Assembly (NCBI GenBank): GCA_021820025.1
Contig: JAKAEF010000013.1
Coordinates: 1 to 13,763 of the forward strand
DNA length: 13,763 nucleotides
From: a bacterium
GTDB lineage: Bacteria; Patescibacteriota; Microgenomatia; Levybacterales; UBA12049
Direction of reading: 5' to 3'
The notes beneath the pieces were generated by a model. That model saw nothing but the letters and a program-made list of their open reading frames with translations, searched no databases and had not been told where the DNA came from. Shown here piece by piece: positions 9,205-13,763 of the stretch (position 1 is its first letter; each line of letters starts with the position of its first letter). A program made the translations under genes and the position numbers.

Positions 9205-9205
9205 C

Positions 9206-10117
9206 ATGAAAAAAATATTTATTGTAACTATTAATTATAATAGTGAAAAAGAAACTCATGATTGTATAGCTTCTCTTAAAAAATTAGTTGTTAAAGATGT
9301 TGGATTACAAATTGTTATTGTTGATAACGCATCTAAAATCCCATTTACATTAACTTCTTTAGAAAAAAAAGATTCTTCTTCACATGTTTTAAGAAGTGAA
9401 ACTAATTTAGGATTTACCGGCGGGAATAATTTGGGAATTTCTTTCGCTCTTTCTCATAATGCTGATTATATTCTGCTTATAAACAATGACACAATAGTAG
9501 AGAAACAAATGCTTGAATTTTTAATATCATCTATAGAAAAAGAGAACGTTGGCCTAGCGGTCCCAAAAATTTATTTTGCAAAAGGACATGAATTTCACTT
9601 AGATCGTTATAAAAAAGAAGAATTAGGAAAAGTAATTTGGTTTGCTGGAGGAGACATAGATTGGAAAAATGGAGTAAGTTTTCATAGAGGGGTAGATGAA
9701 GTTGATAAGGGTCAATATGATAAAGAAGAACCAATTGGTTTTGCCACAGGATGCTGTATGTTATTTAAAAAGGAAGTATTTGAAAGAATTGGAATGTTTG
9801 ATAATACGTATTTTTTATATTTTGAAGATGCAGACATTTGTGAAAGAGTAAAACGAGCAGGATATAAAATTATGTATCAACCAAAAGCTATTATGTGGCA
9901 TATTACCGCAGCATCATCTGGTGGTTCTGGTTCTTTCTTGCATGATTATTTTCTAACCAGAAATAAAATGGTATTTGGTATGAGATATGGTCCATTAAGA
10001 TTAAAAGTAGCACTTTTTCGAGAAAGCATGCGTCTTTTATTTAATGGACGGGAATGGCAAAAAAAAGGTATAGTAGATTACTATACAAGAAATTTGGGGA
10101 AAGGAAGCTGGAAATAA
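9206..10117 (+). CDS. Family 2 glycosyltransferase, rhamnosyltransferase (WbbL)-like
   Basis: A 303-residue GT2 enzyme. It shows IFIVTINYNSE (4-14), VIVDNAS (37-43) and TNLGFTGGNNLGI (67-79), a hallmark of this subfamily. The DxD-equivalent is INNDT (92-96), and the acceptor-side motif is GCCMLFKKEVFERIGMFD then YFEDADICERVKRAGYK (205-221). The best-known relatives are rhamnosyltransferases of O-antigen and mycobacterial linker synthesis, but the subfamily also uses other sugars, so rhamnose is only a suggestion. ATG 9206 follows the upstream TAA with a single intervening base. A longer in-frame start at 9173 would add 11 residues overlapping the upstream gene and gives no better homology. 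No ribosome site is visible, so coupling is likely. Its stop TAA is directly followed, in the same frame, by the ATG of the next glycosyltransferase. Confidence 0.86.
   Translation: MKKIFIVTINYNSEKETHDCIASLKKLVVKDVGLQIVIVDNASKIPFTLTSLEKKDSSSHVLRSETNLGFTGGNNLGISFALSHNADYILLINNDTIVEKQMLEFLISSIEKENVGLAVPKIYFAKGHEFHLDRYKKEELGKVIWFAGGDIDWKNGVSFHRGVDEVDKGQYDKEEPIGFATGCCMLFKKEVFERIGMFDNTYFLYFEDADICERVKRAGYKIMYQPKAIMWHITAASSGGSGSFLHDYFLTRNKMVFGMRYGPLRLKVALFRESMRLLFNGREWQKKGIVDYYTRNLGKGSWK
10068..10086 (+). repeat. Inverted repeat (8-bp stem, 3-nt loop) near a gene junction
   Basis: GTATAGTA and TACTATAC are perfect complementary arms around GAT, inside the end of the WbbL-like gene, 31 nt before the next gene's ATG. 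A run of eight A's (10059-10066) directly precedes it. It may be an RNA hairpin affecting processing or coupling between the two glycosyltransferase genes. No U-tract follows, so it is not a terminator. Confidence 0.5.
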
Positions 10118-10864
10118 ATGAAATTATCTGTTGTCATTATTGCTAAAAATTCTGCCAAAATTATTGAAGAGTGTATTAAATCGGTATCTTTTGCTGATGA
10201 AATTATTGTTGTTGATGGCGGCTCTACTGATAATACAAAAGAAGTTGCACAAAAACAGAAAGCTAAAGTAATAACAGGTATCTCATATGATTTTGCAAAG
10301 CAGAGAAATATTGGAAAAACACATGCTAAGAATGAATGGATTTTCTATATAGACACAGATGAGAGAGTAACACCAGAATTGGCAAAAAGCATTCAGCAAG
10401 CAATTGAAAATCCTCAATTTGATGCATATAAAATAAAGAGAAAAAATTTTTATTTAGGAAACTTCCCTTGGCCAGGAATTGAAAAGTTGGAAAGATTGTT
10501 TAAAAAATCACATCTTAAACAGTGGGTAGGAGCACTGCATGAAAGCCCAGTAGTTGAGGGAACAATAGGGGAGTTAGATGGCTTTTTACTTCATTATTCT
10601 CACCAAAGCTTATCATCTATGGTTAGTAAAACCAATCAATGGTCAGAAATAGAAGCAGAGTTGCGTTTTAAAAATAATCATCCAAAAATGAGCTGGTGGA
10701 GGTTTTATAGAGTTATGTATACGGGATTTTATAATTCGTATATAAAACAAGGCGGTTTTAAAGCAGGAACACCTGGTCTTATAGAAAGTCTCTATCAGGC
10801 ATTTAGTATGTTTATAACCTATGCCAAACTTTGGGAGAGGCAACATGAAAAAAATTCTAAATAA
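10118..10864 (+). CDS. Family 2 glycosyltransferase, WaaE/KdtX-like, copy 2
   Basis: A 248-residue GT2 enzyme with KLSVVIIAKNSA (2-13), SFADEIIVVDGGSTDNT (24-40), metal-site DTDE (79-82), GALHESPVVEG (138-148) and a C-terminal GGFKAGTPGLIESLYQAF...KLWE (212-240). These match the corresponding blocks of copy 1 at 8287-9204, notably SFADE, the HE pair and the terminal (K)xWE helix. Copy 2 stops shortly after that helix, giving the usual family length. It is expected to act in the cytoplasm, adding one sugar, often beta-linked glucose in characterised relatives, to a lipid-linked acceptor. The ATG directly abuts the previous TAA. AAGGA at 10101-10105 lies 12 nt upstream, a little far for an efficient site, so coupling is again likely. 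Confidence 0.86.
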   Translation: MKLSVVIIAKNSAKIIEECIKSVSFADEIIVVDGGSTDNTKEVAQKQKAKVITGISYDFAKQRNIGKTHAKNEWIFYIDTDERVTPELAKSIQQAIENPQFDAYKIKRKNFYLGNFPWPGIEKLERLFKKSHLKQWVGALHESPVVEGTIGELDGFLLHYSHQSLSSMVSKTNQWSEIEAELRFKNNHPKMSWWRFYRVMYTGFYNSYIKQGGFKAGTPGLIESLYQAFSMFITYAKLWERQHEKNSK

Positions 10865-13181
10865 CTTTTGGCCTTTTGCTATTATTTTTTTAGTCTGGTT
10901 TATCTTTGCCGCACCATTTTTCTTAAAACATAAAGTTCCTTTTCCATCAACCTACATGGTGAATAATTTTGCTCCCTGGAGTGCGTATCCTCAATTTGCG
11001 AGCCCGGTTAAAAATGGTGCAATGCCTGATTTAATTACTCAAATTTATCCATGGAAACACTTTACTATTGAGCAATGGAAAAAAGGACAAATTCCACTGT
11101 GGAATCCATATAGTTTTTCAGGCACACCGCATCTGGCAAATTATCAATCGGCAGTTTTATCTCCAATTAATCTTCTATTTTTTATTCTTCCTTTTGTTGC
11201 TGCTTGGAGTATGAGTATTCTTCTTCAGCCATTACTTGCCGGATTATTTATGTATTTATACACAAGAAGTCTTTCTGTAAGTAAGCTTGGCAGCTTGCTT
11301 TCTAGTATAAGTTTTATGTTTTGCGGGTTTGTAGTAACGTGGATGGATTATGGTACTCTTGCGTATGCAATTTTGTTTTTACCATTAGCTTTTTTTGCAA
11401 TAGAAAAATATGTGAAACATAAAAAAAGTATATTTCTTGTCTTATTATCTATTTCAATTCCTTTGTCTTTCTTTAGTGGACATTTTCAAACAAGCATTTA
11501 CTTTTATCTGTTTACTGTAGTATATGCGATTTTTGTTGCTTTTAGAGAAAAAAACATAAAATTATTACTGTGGATTGGAGCATATGGACTATTTGGACTA
11601 CTTTTATCTATGCCACAAATATTACCTTCGTTAGAATTTTATACACAGTCTGTAAGAAGTGGGTTATTTGAAAAGGTAGAAGTTATACCATGGGGCTATT
11701 TGCCAACTTTTGTTGCACCGGATTTTTATGGAAATCCTGTTACCAGAAATGATTGGTTTGGACATTATGCTGAATGGAATGCATATGCCGGATTAGTGCC
11801 TCTTATATTTGGTTTTTATACAATAAGAAAAAAATCAAAACAAATTATATTTTTTGCAGCTTCAGCAATTGTTATACTTCTTTTAGCTTTTCCTAGTCCA
11901 TTACTAAATGCAATGGTAGCACTTCATATTCCTGTGCTTTCCACAAGTTCTGCTAGCCGGATTATTGTTCTGTTTAGCTTTATCGTTGCCGTTTTAGCAG
12001 GGTTTGGATTTGATTTACTCTTAAAAGATATTGAAAAAAATAGATTCAGACCTATTTTAGTTCTATTAGCTGGATTTTTTGTAATTTTTAGTATTTTGTG
12101 GCTAATTGTTTTAAAAAAGTTATTTTTACCTATAGATAAAATAATTATTGCAAAACAGAATATGCTCTTGCCAACAATTTTGTTTGTTAGTGTACTCATC
12201 CTTATAGGAGGAATTTATTTCCTCAAAAAAATAAAAAAGCAAAAATTTATTATTGTTTTATTTGCCGCACTTATTGCTCTGGCAGCATTTGATATGCTTA
12301 GATTTGCCACAAAATGGCAGCCATTTGACCCGAATACGTTAGTATATCCATCAGTTCCTGTTTTAAATGGGTTTAAACAAATAGAAGGATACAGTAGAGT
12401 ACTGGGGAATTTAGATGCAGGAACAGGTGTTTATTATCATTTGCCTTCAGTAGAAGGATATGATGCATTATATATTCGTAGATATGGTCAACTGATAGCT
12501 TCAATGACTGATGGTAAACTGCAAGATTCCTACAGATCTGTTGTGTCATTTATTAAAAATAACCAAAACACAGCCCAAATGGTCAAGTTACTCAATATTA
12601 CCTATATAGTTCACAAAAAAAGTGATGATTTTGTGGGATGGACTTTCCCTTATTGGGATTATCCAGGTCAATTTAATCAAATTTTTGAAGATAGCTCTTA
12701 TAGAATATTTAAAAATACAAATGCTTTACCTCATGCATTTGTTGCTTCAAATTTTACTGTTGTTCCTGATGATCAGAAAAAGATTACAACAATACTTTCT
12801 AAATCATTTAATCCAGCCCATACAGTTATTTTAGGTAAAAATCCAGGATTTACTGCATCTGCTTCCAATAGTGGTTCTGCAACTATTACTTCTTATTCTC
12901 CCAATAGGGTATCTATTACAGCTGAAACCCAAAATAAATCGGTCTTAGTTCTTTTGGATAATAATTATCCGGGGTGGAAAGCAACAATAGATGGAAAGCA
13001 AACGCCAATTCTTACAGCAAATTACTCTTTTAGAGGGGTAGTTTTACCTTCAGGTACTCATAAAATAGTATTTTCTTTTGAACCTTTAAGTTTTATTACT
13101 GGAGTATGGTTGGCAATAACAGGAATTGTTGGGATTATAGTAGGATTTTTTATAAATATAAAGAAAACTACCAGAATTTAA
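10845..13181 (+). CDS. YfhO-family GT-C-like membrane protein, full length
   Basis: A 778-residue protein of the YfhO family (the B. subtilis member is similar in size). Helix 1 spans about 8-25. The following outer loop holds D62 in MPDLITQIYPW, then GQIPLWNPYSFSGTPHLANYQ (81-101), the classic family signature. SGHFQ (211-215), about ten more helices, and a large extracytoplasmic region from about 490 follow. EGYDALY is at 537-543 and the beta-rich C-terminal module has NYPGWKATIDGKQTPI (707-722) and LPSGTHKIVF (734-743). A last helix and a basic tail close it. The proposed role is transfer of a sugar from a polyprenyl-phosphate donor to a surface glycan. ATG 10845 is preferred over ATG 10821 because GGGAGAGG lies at 10833-10840 just before it. 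The start overlaps the previous gene by 20 nt. It is the last gene of the operon and a paralogue of the truncated first gene. Confidence 0.87.
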   Translation: MKKILNNFWPFAIIFLVWFIFAAPFFLKHKVPFPSTYMVNNFAPWSAYPQFASPVKNGAMPDLITQIYPWKHFTIEQWKKGQIPLWNPYSFSGTPHLANYQSAVLSPINLLFFILPFVAAWSMSILLQPLLAGLFMYLYTRSLSVSKLGSLLSSISFMFCGFVVTWMDYGTLAYAILFLPLAFFAIEKYVKHKKSIFLVLLSISIPLSFFSGHFQTSIYFYLFTVVYAIFVAFREKNIKLLLWIGAYGLFGLLLSMPQILPSLEFYTQSVRSGLFEKVEVIPWGYLPTFVAPDFYGNPVTRNDWFGHYAEWNAYAGLVPLIFGFYTIRKKSKQIIFFAASAIVILLLAFPSPLLNAMVALHIPVLSTSSASRIIVLFSFIVAVLAGFGFDLLLKDIEKNRFRPILVLLAGFFVIFSILWLIVLKKLFLPIDKIIIAKQNMLLPTILFVSVLILIGGIYFLKKIKKQKFIIVLFAALIALAAFDMLRFATKWQPFDPNTLVYPSVPVLNGFKQIEGYSRVLGNLDAGTGVYYHLPSVEGYDALYIRRYGQLIASMTDGKLQDSYRSVVSFIKNNQNTAQMVKLLNITYIVHKKSDDFVGWTFPYWDYPGQFNQIFEDSSYRIFKNTNALPHAFVASNFTVVPDDQKKITTILSKSFNPAHTVILGKNPGFTASASNSGSATITSYSPNRVSITAETQNKSVLVLLDNNYPGWKATIDGKQTPILTANYSFRGVVLPSGTHKIVFSFEPLSFITGVWLAITGIVGIIVGFFINIKKTTRI

Positions 13182-13386
13182 CCTGCTTTATGGAGAATTT
13201 CTTCTTTGCAAAGAAGAATAAATAAATAATATCTAAAATTCCAACGGTGTTAATAACCAAAATGACAATAAACCAATTTCTTTGGGAGAATCGTGCTGCA
13301 TTCCATAAAGCTATGCCTTTCCATACAATACTCCACGCAAAAAGGATATATAAAAGAATTGTGGGAAAGCCAGAAGCAAAATTCAT
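13168..13386 (-). CDS. Small two-helix membrane protein, DUF5652-like
   Basis: A 72-residue protein with two predicted membrane helices (about 8-24 and 38-58). They are joined by WKGIALWNAARFSQRNWF (22-39), and the second helix carries VINTVGILDIIYLFFF before a lysine-rich tail. The W/K/ALW pattern and N..GIL.IIYLF block match what I remember of the DUF5652 family of Patescibacteria. They also resemble the helical N-terminal domain found on some phospholipase D-like proteins. No function is known and there are no catalytic residues. I treat it as real because of the family resemblance, an ATG at the expected place, and a good promoter 6 nt upstream (13393-13422). No Shine-Dalgarno motif is present. 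Its 3' end overlaps the operon's last gene by 14 nt, tail to tail. Confidence 0.8.
   Translation of the reverse strand: MNFASGFPTILLYILFAWSIVWKGIALWNAARFSQRNWFIVILVINTVGILDIIYLFFFAKKKFSIKQVKFW
13199..13218. repeat. Perfect 20-nt palindrome inside the DUF5652-like gene
   Basis: The arms TTCTTCTTTG and CAAAGAAGAA are exact reverse complements. On the minus strand the block encodes FFFAKK within the helix-to-basic-tail transition; TTC and AAG codons are complementary, so protein sequence alone could create it. It lies 18 nt beyond the operon's stop and could slow transcription there. It has no U-rich tract on either side and a weak A/T-rich stem, so it is not called a terminator. Confidence 0.75.
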
Positions 13387-13392
13387 ATAATT

Positions 13393-13422
13393 ATATTAAC
13401 ATACGCTTTCCAAGCTTGTCAA
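13393..13422 (-). promoter_or_regulatory. Promoter of the DUF5652-like gene
   Basis: Read on the minus strand, a perfect -35 TTGACA (13422-13417) is followed after 18 nt by an extended -10, TGT plus TAATAT (hexamer 13398-13393). Exactly 6 nt separate the -10 from ATG at 13386, so the expected transcription start is the A of the start codon. The call rests on consensus match and position only. Confidence 0.7.
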
Positions 13423-13435
13423 AACTTGTTACAAT
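13407..13435 (+). promoter_or_regulatory. Promoter of the GT4 glycosyltransferase gene
   Basis: A -35 TTTCCA (13407-13412, four of six consensus bases) is followed after 17 nt by an extended -10, TGT plus TACAAT (hexamer 13430-13435, five of six). Six nt separate the -10 from GTG 13442, again predicting a leaderless mRNA. Its elements interleave with the opposing promoter, so the two cannot be occupied by RNA polymerase at once. Confidence 0.6.
13411..13418. repeat. 8-bp palindrome at the centre of the divergent promoters
   Basis: CAAGCTTG is a perfect palindrome, with further matching TT and AA pairs two bases outside each end (13407-13408 and 13421-13422). Its axis is also the axis that maps one -35 hexamer exactly onto the other. 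It could be a small operator, or simply a consequence of the facing promoter elements. Confidence 0.6.
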
Positions 13436-13441
13436 TATTCT

Positions 13442-13763
13442 GTGAAAATAGGTATTTACGATCCGTATCTGGATACATTGGGTGGAGGGGAAAAGTACAT
13501 GTTAACGGCTGCCGCATGTTTAGCAAAAGAGCACGAAGTTACTATCTTCTGGGATAATCCAAAAGTTTCTGAAGCTGCAAAACAACGATTTGGATTGGAT
13601 TTATCAAATGTTTCTTTTACAAAAAATATTTTTAGTACTCAAATTCCTTTATGGGAAAGGATTTTCCAAACCATGCAATATGATAGAATTTTTTATTTAA
13701 GTGACGGAAGCATACCTGTAGCATTCCCTAAAAAATTATTTTTACATTTTCAATTCCCCCTTG
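13442..13763 (+). CDS. Family 4 glycosyltransferase, N-terminal part (3' end outside window)
   Basis: The frame opens with GTG at 13442 and stays open to the right edge, giving 107 residues. MKIGIYDPYLDTLGGGEKYM (1-20), then LAKEHEVTIFWDN (28-39), is the N-terminal Rossmann strand and glycine-rich acceptor-side loop of GT4 (GT-B fold) glycosyltransferases. A full enzyme would have roughly 350-400 residues, so about a quarter is visible. It probably acts at the cytoplasmic face on a lipid-linked acceptor. GTG is chosen because translation from it gives exactly the family's usual N terminus. There is no Shine-Dalgarno motif, and a promoter -10 ends 6 nt upstream, so a leaderless transcript is expected. 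It has its own promoter and is not the next gene of the operon to its left, although its job probably belongs to the same surface-glycan pathway. Confidence 0.88.
   Translation, partial: MKIGIYDPYLDTLGGGEKYMLTAAACLAKEHEVTIFWDNPKVSEAAKQRFGLDLSNVSFTKNIFSTQIPLWERIFQTMQYDRIFYLSDGSIPVAFPKKLFLHFQFPL

Noticed and set aside
9173..9205. Earlier start for the WbbL-like glycosyltransferase
   Set aside because: The 11 extra residues are the basic end of the upstream gene read in another frame, and the GT2 fold starts right after ATG 9206.
10059..10067. Programmed -1 frameshift at the A8 run
   Set aside because: The hairpin is only one base away rather than the usual 5-9, and the -1 frame does not lead into the downstream gene.
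10821..10844. ATG 10821 as start of the full-length YfhO protein
   Set aside because: The sequence GGGAGAGG at 10833-10840 is a clear ribosome site for ATG 10845, and the eight extra residues would be polar lead-in with no family support.
13199..13218. Palindrome as a rho-independent terminator
   Set aside because: No T-run follows on either strand, the stem is mostly A/T, and the sequence encodes part of the small membrane protein.
1..13763. CRISPR arrays, tRNA/rRNA genes, insertion sequences or phage genes
   Set aside because: No spaced direct repeats, cloverleaf-like or rRNA-like stretches, transposase motifs or terminal inverted repeats were found on either strand.

Overview
The window is about one third G+C and densely coded. 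It looks like chromosomal DNA of a Candidate Phyla Radiation (Patescibacteria) bacterium, and the gene families feel closest to the Microgenomates group. The evidence is the mix of YfhO-like and PTPS-related membrane proteins, a DUF5652-like small membrane protein, and a GT4 enzyme starting MKIGIYDPYL. The lineage is inferred from family resemblance only. TGA ends several genes in ATGA overlaps, so the standard bacterial code applies and the code-25 lineages (Gracilibacteria, Absconditabacteria) are excluded.

Positions 1-13181 hold ten plus-strand genes that read as one operon. The largest gap is 24 nt and most junctions overlap. In order: the C-terminal half of a YfhO-family protein (cut by the window edge), a GT39/ArnT-like membrane protein, two tandem PTPS-related membrane proteins, a DPM-synthase-like GT2, a Wzx-type flippase, three more GT2 glycosyltransferases, and a complete 778-residue YfhO-family protein. 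The operon promoter lies upstream of the window.

Positions 13168-13386 hold a small minus-strand membrane protein that meets the operon tail to tail with a 14-nt overlap. Its promoter is back to back with that of a plus-strand GT4 glycosyltransferase, which starts at 13442 and runs off the right edge. Both predicted promoters sit 6 nt upstream of a start codon, so both transcripts are predicted to be leaderless. The two promoters are arranged almost symmetrically around one 8-bp palindrome.

A working model, inferred, is that the cytoplasmic GT2 enzymes build lipid-linked sugars or oligosaccharides. The DPM-like enzyme would charge a polyprenyl phosphate, the flippase would move lipid-linked glycan across the membrane, and the five GT-C-like proteins would use lipid-linked donors on the outer face. 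No Wzy polymerase, WaaL ligase or priming sugar-phosphate transferase is recognisable. Four of the five GT-C-like proteins end in the same extracytoplasmic module with a Y(F)PGW motif. This is the most distinctive architectural feature of the region.
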